DNA of 17,585 nucleotides from Acanthaster planci (taxonomy: Eukaryota > Echinodermata > Asteroidea > Valvatida > Acanthasteridae): positions 152,752 through 170,336 of the forward strand of contig NW_019091636.1 in NCBI RefSeq assembly GCF_001949145.1. The letters run 5' to 3'. The notes beneath the pieces are model-generated. The model saw only the letters and a program-made list of their open reading frames with translations. It had not been told where the DNA came from and searched no databases. The position numbers and the translations under genes are program-made. Shown piece by piece: positions 9,539 through 17,585 of this stretch (the stretch's first letter is position 1; every line of letters begins with the position of its first letter).

Positions 9539-9639
9539 TTGACAACCAGCTGGGGGAGGCCGAAGCTGGGCAGGCAGGGATGATGTCATCCAGACTTGTC
9601 ATTTGGGCTTTCGTGTCTATAATCATAGCCCTGATGTAA
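9539..9639 (+). CDS. Terminal exon: C-terminal tail, probable GPI-attachment signal
   Basis: This exon follows a very good acceptor (long pyrimidine tract, then gccaacag). Read in the phase 1 required by the WAP 4 exon, it gives 33 residues and a TAA at 9637-9639. The first half is hydrophilic and acidic (D-N-Q-L-G-E-A-E-A-G-Q-A-G). The second half ends in a hydrophobic run, L-V-I-W-A-F-V-S-I-I-I-A-L-M, directly before the stop, with no cytoplasmic charged residues. This layout (small residues such as A-G or S-S, a short spacer with one Arg, then 14 hydrophobic residues to the end) is what GPI-anchor signals look like. It is too small and cysteine-free to be another domain. The alternative is a very short membrane anchor. 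Matching phase, acceptor quality and sensible protein chemistry together make this the likely last coding exon, though no transcript confirms it. Confidence 0.68.
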
Positions 9640-10035
9640 TTGTTGTCGACTGCGGTGATGCACTTTTAAGAGTGTAACACTTTGACTTGTCTCCCTCACC
9701 TCATAAATTGGGTTTGTTAGAAGTTGAGAGACATGTCATCTCTCTTTTATCAAATTACCATTTCTCCAAGACTTTCACTGTAGCTTTTGCGTCTGACATT
9801 TACCTGTAGTCAACATGTATATACATGCAGTCATTCTAGTTAACTTTTACCCTCCCTGAAAGCTAACCCTGCCCTCCATCTATAGATCAATCTACATGTA
9901 TCTTTCCTCTCGATAGCATAGAGTTCATTGACAGAGCACCTCTCCGTTCTTTTTGTCTCTATACCTCCTCCACCACATTACTTTACTTATACCCTTGACA
10001 CTCTAAGGGAGCATCTCGGAAGTATTCATTTCTGT

Positions 10036-10088
10036 TGGACCGTTCTCACTGGAAAAAGCAGCATTCACCCATCAGTGGGAACGGTCCA
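10036..10088. repeat. Hairpin-forming inverted repeat carrying the GGAACGGT word
   Basis: TGGACCGTTCTCACTG (10036-10051) is complementary to CAGTGGGAACGGTCCA (10073-10088) with one mismatch in 16, separated by a 21 nt loop. In RNA the mismatch would be a G-U pair. The word GTGGGAACGGTCC also occurs near 8267-8280 in the intronic transposon, so this looks like a relic of the same repeat family. Confidence 0.8.
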
Positions 10089-10333
10089 CTTTGTGCATAA
10101 CCTGCTCTGGGCAGTGTTCCCAGTGCCATGTCCGACTGTTGTGTGATGAGAACAAAACATTTTAACCAGTCGGAATTATGAGATGTTCCCAAAGGGTATT
10201 TATTCTACATTTGCTTGTTCATAGCTCTTTTTCTATGTGTAGATGTCCACTCTTTCCCCTTGCTGCACATATTCATCTTGTAGACAGGCCTGCCCACCAC
10301 TCTCCAGTCGCCTCTGTGTGCCAGCACTGTTTC

Positions 10334-10339
10334 AATAAA
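10334..10339 (+). terminator. Polyadenylation signal AATAAA
   Basis: A canonical AATAAA is followed about 8 nt later by a T-rich tract (ttcttttttcttt), resembling the downstream element of a cleavage site. It is the first such hexamer after the stop at 9639. Confidence 0.55.
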
Positions 10340-10345
10340 TACTTC

Positions 10346-11884
10346 TTTTTTCTTTGCATTGGCTTACAGGCGTTTGGTTTCAGTAGACTGCTGTCATTCA
10401 TGCTAAACGAAGCCCTCAACATACCTTTTCTGTCTTTGTCTCTGTAGCTGCCTCAAGCCTTTCCTGTCAAGATGACTTTGCCTATCTTGTCCTTCCAAAA
10501 CTTTTTTGTTAGTGGCAGTTGAATCAACACTGTAGATGCTCACATTTACCTGTAATGGCACTTTCTTACTACTGGGTAATCCCCCAGTCTTTTGGGAATG
10601 AATTGGCCACTTCTATCTGCCTAAAATGGCAATATCGAGCTTTATGCCTCCTGCTGGGTAGCTGGACTGATTATAGCATTGTCTCTAGGCTCGATGAGCA
10701 AGGGTAGTCATGAATTGAAATCTTGATTGCTAGTGTATACAGTTAAAATTTGTACCCCCTTAAAAGTGAAGATTAGCTTAATCATGATACTAAAGACAGC
10801 ACCATTCCCACATCGTCTTCGATATATTTGCTGAAATTGCTGATCGCTTTTCTTATGTGTTGCAAAAATTCGTTTTCCCCTCTCCATTACCCCCTATCTT
10901 CCTTCATATATATTTAATCTTACTTCCTGTGTCTGCCGCTTACTCGGCGTTTTAACTCATTTCTTATCCTGAAATGATATCATTTCTCTGTCTCATCCTC
11001 TTCATTAAGATTCTATCCGATCCCCTAAATGTATCAATTACGTTGGAAAAGTGTGTCCTCCTCGTAGCTCTCCAAACTATGAAGAGTACACGTATTGTAA
11101 CATAGACTCTGTGTGGGGCCTTCCTCACATTCTTGAGAGGGCATGTGTGGGCGGTATCATGTTTGGTCCCAAACTTTCAATTAGAAAACTACTCGAATAG
11201 AGATCGTGACAAATCATAGACATTACTAATCATGGGGACAATGTCAACACCCGTCGCTTCATGTAAGATGTAAATGTACACGGTAGTGTGACCTGGGGAA
11301 GAAGCCGAGCGGCTGATGGAGGCTGGTGATTTGAAAAAGAAAGTTGGGTCGCTGGTAAAAGTAAAACGAGGACCGTAAAAATGGTTTTAACTGGACAAAA
11401 ATGTTGGCAGGCATGAGATTTATACCAGAACATGCATCGACCACATTCATCATCCTTTATACAGTGATGGTATTCCAGTAGTGCTAAAGTTTTCCACCTT
11501 TTGAAAACTGTACTGAGGTATTTTATTCATTGCCAGTTACTTTTGTTGTAAACAGGTTCATTTTAACACACCTGTTGTGCCGTCGTTACTTGATTTGAGC
11601 AGTATCGGTTTCAAAGACTTGTCACAATTTGTAAAAAAAAATTAGCTTCATTTCTTTCTTGAAAATGCCATTAAAACCAATACTGTGGCAGCATGTGAGA
11701 TTGAAATAACCGGCAATATTTCCCCATTTTTTGTTTTGTTTTATTTTTGTTTTGTTTCTGTAACAAGACTTCTTTGTCTTACACACGTGATAAAGACAAG
11801 CAGTGCATTTCAAATGTTTTACCAGGAAGCAAATGGACTATCTACAGAACGTTATTTCGTCACTTTTTAGTTGTGAGTTTTATA
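10346..11884. other. Intergenic region between convergent genes
   Basis: I see no gene here. A simple T-rich stretch with TTTTG units lies at about 11726-11760. TTTATT hexamers at 11522-11527 and 11740-11745 read AATAAA on the opposite strand and could end the leftward gene. Confidence 0.55.
11740..11745 (-). terminator. Possible polyadenylation signal of the leftward gene
   Basis: AATAAA on the - strand lies about 565 nt after the TAA at 12309. An equally plausible one lies at 11522-11527. Neither is confirmed, and the surrounding DNA is generally A/T-rich. Confidence 0.25.
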
Positions 11885-11886
11885 TA

Positions 11887-12056
11887 CAGTTGAACTTCGT
11901 TAATAAGAACACAGCACTTTTAATACAACGTTCTGTTAATGGCAGTGAAATTTTTTGGTCCAAATCCTTCGCTTTTTCATTCAGTAATACAAGGTTTCTG
12001 TTTTAACAAGGTAACTGGCAAAGTCCAAAGGACCTATTATTAATGAGGTTCAACTG
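11887..12056. mobile_element. 170 bp MITE, pogo/Tigger (Tc1-mariner superfamily) type
   Basis: The ends are CAGTTGAACTTCGTTAATAA (11887-11906) and the inverted TTATTAATGAGGTTCAACTG (12037-12056), with 18 of 20 positions complementary. TA flanks both ends (11885-11886 and 12057-12058), as expected for this superfamily. CAG starts and A/T-rich inverted ends of this form are typical of pogo-derived MITEs. There is no coding capacity. It lies downstream of the leftward gene, possibly within its 3' UTR. Confidence 0.8.
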
Positions 12057-12308
12057 TATATTGAAATTGCAATTCCATATTTACCCACATTATCATTACC
12101 CACAATATAATTTGTGCAGGTTATATACAGGAATCATTGGCAAACCCGGTTGATATTCAAACCGTCTGATTCGTTAATTATTAAGCCAATCTGTGTTTCT
12201 GTTTGTGTGTTAGATATAATAGCCATTCTGCATTAATTAAAATAGACATGATTGTCATCGCCGCATTACTTGCAGAGTTGAAAATTTCGAACTTTACCGT
12301 TTTGATTT
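12057..12308 (-). other. Probable 3' UTR of the leftward gene
   Basis: This is A/T-rich sequence immediately following the TAA at 12311-12309, without coding features. The extent of the UTR is unknown. Confidence 0.45.
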
Positions 12309-12992
12309 TTATCTGGGGTCTTCTGTTTGAAACACACCTTTGAACAGGCCGGTTTTCCCGTGCTTTCTGGCCTCTTTTTTAATGTTTATATCGCGTTTGA
12401 CTTTCATGAATGCGTTCAGTGCATTGGTCTGGGCGCGCAGTGTCGCCAAGCGCATGCCCGCACTCCGCTTGAATCTCTCCGAGAGAGGCTTGTCCTTATT
12501 AGACAGAAGTTGCTCGGTCGTCAGTTTTGGGTCAATCAGAGTCTCGCTCTCTTGTTTTGCCTTTTCAAGGAGCTTGTTCCTCTTGCGTAGTCTCCTCTGC
12601 GCGATTTCGTCCTCCTCTTTTTGCATTGCCTTCCCCATCTTAGAGTGGTACTGTCCTTGGTATCGCCCAAACGGCTTCATCTCGGCAGTTGGTGGGATCG
12701 GGTGATTGTCTCGGAAAGGTTCTGCATTTCTCAAGAGGGCCCTCTTGTACAAATCGTGGTCCTTTAGGGTTTCCTTCAGCCGCTGGTTGACTGTATCGTA
12801 GTGGCTCTCCCGGAGCTGTATTTTGAATTCGATTTGCTTGGTGGCCCGTTCCAGGCGAAGCTTCTCCATGGCATTCAGCGTGCTGGCTCGCCGTAGAATC
12901 TTGTCGCTGACGCTCTGCAAAGCCAGCCATCGGTCGAAGCCACTGGGGAAATCGCTGGTCGATCCTTTCTTCAGTTTGTCCGATATCGCCAT
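12309..12992 (-). CDS. Uncharacterised 227-residue charged, helical protein
   Basis: A 684 nt coding exon reads on the minus strand from ATG at 12992-12990 to TAA at 12311-12309. The frame extends 23 nt further upstream to a splice acceptor, with only a GTG there. The ATG has A at -3 and G at +4, so I take it as the start. The protein is rich in Lys, Arg, Glu and Gln. It has a helix-prone stretch at about residues 20-90, a proline-containing linker at about 92-108 (N-H-P-I-P-P, then K-P-F-G-R-Y-Q), a charged likely coiled-coil helix at about 117-150, and a further basic region at about 169-212. I see no signal peptide, membrane segment, zinc-binding cysteines or enzyme motif; in fact it contains no cysteine. 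It is probably intracellular. I do not recognise the family. The coding-like codon use and the single long frame make it a convincing gene, and its base composition is clearly more G+C-rich than its surroundings. Confidence 0.8.
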   Translation of the reverse strand: MAISDKLKKGSTSDFPSGFDRWLALQSVSDKILRRASTLNAMEKLRLERATKQIEFKIQLRESHYDTVNQRLKETLKDHDLYKRALLRNAEPFRDNHPIPPTAEMKPFGRYQGQYHSKMGKAMQKEEDEIAQRRLRKRNKLLEKAKQESETLIDPKLTTEQLLSNKDKPLSERFKRSAGMRLATLRAQTNALNAFMKVKRDINIKKEARKHGKTGLFKGVFQTEDPR

Positions 12993-13015
12993 GCTGAGTT
13001 TGTGCCACACGAATT
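12993..13015 (-). other. 5' UTR end of the coding exon, after a splice acceptor
   Basis: On the minus strand a pyrimidine-rich stretch (gttgttgctgatcttgttccccag) ends at 13016. An in-frame TGA lies just beyond it at 13031-13029, so the reading frame cannot continue unspliced. The 23 nt between the acceptor and the ATG are inferred untranslated leader. Confidence 0.6.
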
Positions 13016-14380
13016 CTGGGGAACAAGATCAGCAACAACCACCGTCAAGTGTTTACAGAAGGGAATCATTTAGTTAGCGCAGACGTAATCCAAACAAATC
13101 CGCCTGAACTCCAAATACACAGAGACTGGCATATGTATATATGTATACATTAACATCAACTTGGTCTGAATGTTTGAACACGATTTTGCCAATATTTGCT
13201 CTGACCATCAAGTCAAAGACTAGCTGTCAGGTCAGTGACTACGTGTTCCAAGTCATCGATATGCGGTACAGCGACTTTCCATCTGTTTGGTGTCTTTGAT
13301 GAGCACACATTCTGCCCGAAATTAACTTGGCATGTCTCTCTGGTAGAATGATTAATGGAACTCCTCGTGTTAGCTTTTTTCAGATTTATAACAATGAAAT
13401 GGTGTACAGCGCATTCTATTAAAGCTATCGAAAAACATCCCTGAAAATCAAAAAAGTGTGCATGCAAAATGTAAATTATTGGCTCCCCCTTTTATACTAA
13501 GCTTTTGTTTGGGGGAGATTGTCATCTTGTTATGGCATAAAGCTGCAAGGTTTAATCTTTTAACTTTCAGGCTTTCAAGACATAACTTCCATCATTTTCA
13601 ACTGTAAAAACTGAAAACTGGTTTCCAGCACATGTTCAAACTTGTTTCGTTCAGATTCAGAATTGGTTAATTTCGAATTCGTCGCCAGAAGATATGCTAG
13701 TTGTTGGTAAATCAAGATGATCAGGGATATATTTTTTTCAAAATGTGTTCTTTTGATTTCTTCAGATTTCAATGGCAATCGTTACAGCCGATGATCGTGT
13801 TAAGTATGTACGGATTGAATTAGTCTTTGACAGATTCCAATGTTTCGATCGAATCCGTTGGATGGCATATAACTATGCACAGACGTGTTTTGCAAGGTGA
13901 AGTGCAAGACAAGAAATTGAAGGCTAAGTAGTCAATCCTAAGAATAAAACTACATCGCCTGTTTGCAGTGATGTAAAAATAACAATTTTTTTTGGTTTTC
14001 ATAATCGGCCAACTCATTTTTAGCATAAAAAAAACAAATGAAGTTCCAACTCCCTATTTATAAAGTTGTTCCTTTCAATTGCTGCTGCGTAATAAAGTGC
14101 AAAAAATTGTCACTAAAGACGAAATTAACCATAGGGGTGAGATGTCATGAATTTCACAGACGGATGTAGAGTTAGCAGTTCCTGAATCTGAACAAAAAAG
14201 TCATTTTGAAAATGTGCGGGGAAACTCACAGTAGTTGTTTCGTATGTAGGATTAATTATAGGACAAAAATCATGAAGGTCAGCATTATGACTTTGAGGTT
14301 ATTTTTAAATCGGGAGATTCTCTGAACTCATCCGCATGCAGTGCAATGTGTAAAGGAAGCGACCAATTCATGTAACGTAC
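13016..14380 (-). other. Inferred first intron of the leftward gene
   Basis: This is A/T-rich sequence without supportable exons. It includes a short CTCCCCC/GGGGGAG hairpin (13483-13489 with 13511-13517) and an A/T palindromic stretch near 13131-13150. The intron call depends on the tentative exon at 14381. Confidence 0.4.
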
Positions 14381-14505
14381 CTAAAACTGCAGTCGATAAC
14401 CAGCGCTCATCCGGCCAACTGAATCCGGAACTTCACTTATACTCGGTGGCATCATCCGGCCCATACTAGTCTAGCAAACTGTCATCGTGGACATAAATGT
14501 TGACG
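14381..14505 (-). other. Candidate 5' UTR exon of the leftward gene
   Basis: On the minus strand the sequence ends ttttag followed by the strong donor gtacgt (14380-14375). It is more G+C-rich than its surroundings and lies about 30 nt downstream of a TATA-like box. Spliced to 13015 it puts a TGA in frame before the ATG at 12992, consistent with a leader. It contains several upstream ATGs. One opens a 27-codon frame (starting M-G-R-M-M) that stops exactly at the exon end. The outer limit is approximate. Confidence 0.35.
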
Positions 14506-14526
14506 GCCGAACGGCATAGGCATTGC

Positions 14527-14535
14527 TATATTTAT
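14527..14535 (-). promoter_or_regulatory. TATA-like box of the leftward gene (candidate)
   Basis: The minus strand reads GGATAAATATAGC here. Placed about 30 nt upstream of the inferred leader exon, it could be the core promoter. A/T-rich words are common in this region, so the call is weak. Confidence 0.3.
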
Positions 14536-14539
14536 CCGC

Positions 14540-17101
14540 CATCGAAACGGTCAGGGAGCCATGCCCTTAAGAGATCCAAAAGGTTGTGTGCCTATGTGTC
14601 GGCAATGTGTGGATGGTGACAAAGACACATTAGACAGTTTACGGTTACATGTACTTGCATTGTGAGAGATGATCCGTCCATTGACTGAGTCAGGCAGTTG
14701 CCATGGTGTGTTGGCGCTATCCCTTGGAAGCTGTGACAAATGGTCGTCGTGCATTTTCGGGCTTCGATCGATGAGACGGATTATTCGCAGGCAGAAATAG
14801 ACTTGCATAAGTCCTTTCAACATTGCAGCCCTGTGGGCGGGACAACCGCGGGCTGGTTTCTTTTCCAATAATGACAAATTCCCAGCAATTAAAAAGTAGA
14901 CCCTTGCTGTCAGCGAAGTGGTGTTAGAGAACGGGCCCTCTGTGTGTGGTGATTAAGGAATATAACTGCAAGCGCACCTTCACACTTTATTTGTAATTGT
15001 TTGCCTCTTCATTATCCTGTTTGTATTCTCGTTTTGTACAAGAATGAAAAGCCATCGATGTAAAATGGTAATTTGTATAAGCGCAATGCAACGGAGCAGT
15101 GCAACACAAAGGCTGGAAATGTGATTCGACGTCACTCAATCCGACAACTCGTGGCTATTAAAAACCGAGTCGTTCCGAAAAATGCCTTTGCACAAGTTTT
15201 GGCTCTTTCTGTGTATTGTGGATCCACAGGTGTCGCATTTTGAGTCCCTGTTAGACCTGACCTTTATTTGACCCAAAAACATTATTGAAAATGACTTCAT
15301 ACCATATGATTTGTTTGGAAGGTGTTTCCATCGCCTCACCAAAAAAAAAAAGTGCTTGAAACTTACAAAAGCGTATGTCGGATGCGACAGGTACCCTAAG
15401 GAATCGGGTCCCACATAGAACGAACCTATGATTTATTTTGATAGCTTTGCGTTTTGTGGTGGGTTGGGATTTGGATTGAGTTCGAATCATAGAAGGTACA
15501 TTTTCTCTTTTTTCCATGTTTTCAGTTGGATGAGATAAGGTTCACTTCGAGGGTTGTTTTTCTTGATGAGAAAAAGCTGACTTCCATTCATTATCGACTT
15601 AAGGCTCAATTTAAGCGTGAACCATATCGTATGATCTGATAATATATTTTTTTCACATTCCTGATATTGATATTTTGCCGTGAAAGAGTTAGCTACTCGT
15701 CTGGCAAGGAATGGAGTCGTGGCAAAAGTATTCTGTAACCCAATCCGATAACCCACTCCTGTTAAATAGATTCGGTGTTGTGATCTCCGTAGAGCAGTGC
15801 ATGTAATACGTAGACATATATTTTATTACGTGACAAGCAGGTTTGCAGAACCGTGAAAGAAGATGAAAGAGAAATCCAGCAGAACTGATCTAAATGCATC
15901 GCGCGAACGAATAGGTGCTGGTAATATTGTTTGATAAACAGTTGGCGGTAAAAGCCATCTGCATGGTAGGCCTATATGCTCACGTCTTCGTCGATTGCAC
16001 AGAATAATGAGCGCTTCCACGTTCCACATACATATAAATCTTGTTTATACAGCCTTGTATTTTTATTATCACAATGGTTACTTGGGCACACGTTTCTAAT
16101 AGACACAGCCGTACATGTAGCTAAACGACTGGACGTCCAAACTAGGCGCGACCTGCCCGGTACGTTCCAAGAATCTGAGCTCCAGTTTTAAGTACTGTGA
16201 CTTCCACAATGCACCGTCGTCCGTGGAGTGGAATCGAGAGAGTGCGCGATTTTCCAAGCAAGAGAGACTTCTTTGGAGAGAAGTCCACTTCGCTAGTTTA
16301 TGGACGACTTATAGATGAGAAGCATGGTTAGCATACGCGTCGTCATACTGACAAAACGAGTACTTTCCACCAGCATAGCTCTCTTCAACCAATGACGGAG
16401 TGCTTCTGCTTAATGGGGACAGAACCAAAGGTTGGCGTTGGCAAACGTGTGTTTCCTTCCTCATCTTAGTTTTGCTTATTGTTCAGGGTTGTACACTGAT
16501 CGCCAGCGAGCTTTTGTGATGGGCACGAGAAGTCTGATGAAATTATTTTGTTTTTTATGATCTTGTGCAATCAAATATGCAGTAGCTTTTTTGGAGCCAA
16601 AATTCATTTATTCCCTCTCCTGCTGCTAAAAAAATCCCCGGGATTTTACAGGAATGTGAAACTCATAAAGGTGAAGCCAGCGCTGAAGTAGAGACCATCC
16701 TGGTGGTCATTATCTTGCAAAGTTTTAAACCTTAAAACTCTGGTTCACGTTGTGATTTTATTCTGTGGCAGCTGTTCATTACCTCATTACCTAACCGAAA
16801 GTCCAGTTGATATTCGAATAGTGTAGAATTCAGTAGGGTTTAATGATGTCGATAAAAATCAGTTTATGATAATATCAAGGGTCGGTAATGGCTCCTGAGG
16901 ACATTAAAGGACGATGTTGCATAAAAATGACTTAATATCACTTTTGAAAAATGCGCTTTTGGCTTTATCATGTATGTTAGTACTAGCGTCCTTTGCAGAC
17001 ACATATGTTGGGTATATCTTCAGGAATACCCTTACATGAAATATTTTCAGCGCTTTATGTTGCACTCTGTGTTGGCAACACGGGGAGCGGCGTCTCCATT
17101 A
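14540..17101. other. Noncoding region with no recognised feature
   Basis: No open frame has a domain signature or convincing splice borders. The 108-codon minus frame at 14551-14877 has no recognisable features. An A-rich run of about 12 lies at 15341-15352. I see no tRNA or other RNA gene. Confidence 0.55.
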
Positions 17102-17523
17102 GTCTTGCCCCAAGACCTTTTTTTCCTGTTTTAGCCAGTGCACCGTGCAGGTGACATAAGCTGACGAGCGCTGCCGAATAACACCACCACTAGAGGGCGC
17201 TATATTCACAAGAGGCGAACTGCCAGAAAGCAGTCTGGAAGGCTTGCCCGAAAAATTCCGAGCATACTTCACGCGCTCAAGCCAGAGCGGACACACTACC
17301 AAAGACCGCGCGCCATGCAGACTGCGTCTTTCGGCAATGCGTATGCGCATATAATCATGGCGACTTCCGTGCGTGACGTAAGTTCTCTGGTAAGCCTGCC
17401 AGATTCTACAAGACTGGCTCTGACATTTCGTCTCGTGTCAATATATAGCGCCCTCTACCAGCCCATGTCGCCTGCACGCACGGTGCACCGGCCTAAACAG
17501 TAAAACCAGTCTTGGGATGATAC
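17102..17523. mobile_element. Fold-back element with long imperfect inverted repeats
   Basis: The arms run inwards from about 17102 and 17523 and show stepwise complementarity. CCCAAGAC lies near both tips. CCAGTGCACCGTGC (17135-17148) pairs with GCACGGTGCACCGG (17478-17491) at 13 of 14 positions. TAGAGGGCGCTATA (17191-17204) pairs with TATAGCGCCCTCTA (17444-17457) perfectly. TGGAAGGCTTGCC pairs with GGTAAGCCTGCCA further in. TA occurs immediately outside both proposed ends (17100-17101 and 17524-17525), suggesting a TA target duplication. The left arm has about 26 nt extra near 17161-17186. No coding capacity is evident. The exact ends are approximate. Confidence 0.65.
17187..17200 (+). promoter_or_regulatory. 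CTCF-consensus match inside the fold-back element
   Basis: CCACTAGAGGGCGC fits the CTCF core consensus CCASYAGRKGGCRS at every position. A related but weaker site (CTGGTAGAGGGCGC on the minus strand, 17448-17461) lies in the other arm, so the two face each other. Binding is inference from the motif. Confidence 0.35.
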
Positions 17524-17585
17524 TACGCTTCTACACACACTGCGGCATTTACAAGTATAGACCACTGTGACTACGGCTCACCTGT

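Larger units (their letters stand above)
9640..10345 (+). other. Putative 3' UTR of the inhibitor gene
   Basis: No coding signature follows the stop. The first AATAAA on this strand is at 10334-10339, about 700 nt downstream. The region includes a stem-loop at 10036-10088. Confidence 0.5.

Noticed and set aside
12327-12705. Long plus-strand open frames (87 and 121 codons) and the 132-codon minus frame at 12640-13038
   Set aside because: They overlap the 227-residue minus-strand gene in other frames and show no domain or splice support.
14551-14877. 108-codon minus-strand frame
   Set aside because: No recognisable domain, no clear splice borders, and it lies just upstream of the candidate promoter of the leftward gene.
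15470-15495. GAGTTCGAATCAT, resembling a tRNA B box
   Set aside because: No matching A box or cloverleaf could be drawn around it.
17315-17503. Plus-strand start with good context (ATGGCG at 17357) followed by a GTAAGT donor at 17378, resembling a first coding exon
   Set aside because: It sits in the middle of the fold-back element at 17102-17523, encodes only seven residues before the donor, and is more simply explained as repeat sequence.

Overview
The window reads as intron-rich animal DNA. It has short coding exons with GT/AG borders, introns of about 0.5 to 2.5 kb, A+T-rich noncoding DNA, and several short inverted-repeat transposons. The proteins encoded (WAP and antistasin-type inhibitor domains) and the frequent TACATGTA-like words make a marine invertebrate, possibly amphioxus (Branchiostoma), my best guess. 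That assignment is inference.

Left half, + strand (about 640 to 10,340): the 3' portion of a gene for a secreted or surface-tethered, multidomain, cysteine-rich protease-inhibitor-like protein. Eight exons can be read: WAP (640-798), antistasin (1421-1516), antistasin (2049-2144), antistasin (2677-2772), WAP (3582-3728), WAP (5830-5976), WAP (6865-7014), and a terminal exon (9539-9639). The terminal exon encodes a short tail ending in a hydrophobic run and a stop, like a GPI-attachment signal. All seven domain exons are symmetric phase 1-1, and the eight join into one open frame of 329 whole codons plus stop. The exons with the signal peptide and start must lie upstream of the window. A 3' UTR with an AATAAA at 10,334 plausibly ends the transcript.

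Right half, - strand (about 14,500 down to 12,309): a gene with a single coding exon for a 227-residue, highly charged, helical protein that I do not recognise (12,992-12,309). A splice acceptor lies just upstream of its start codon. A possible 5' UTR exon with a TATA-like box lies near 14,381-14,535. The two genes converge tail to tail across about 2 kb.

Mobile DNA: (i) a ~1.05 kb element at 7,288-8,338 in the last intron of the inhibitor gene, with TTA flanks and subterminal clusters of GTTCC(N3-4)GGAAC palindromes; (ii) a 170 bp pogo/Tigger-like MITE at 11,887-12,056 with TA flanks; (iii) a ~420 bp fold-back element at 17,102-17,523 whose arms carry TAGAGGGCGCTATA, which in one arm completes a CTCF-consensus match. 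A stem-loop in the putative 3' UTR (10,036-10,088) carries the same GGAACGGT word as element (i). The rest of the window shows no gene I can support.
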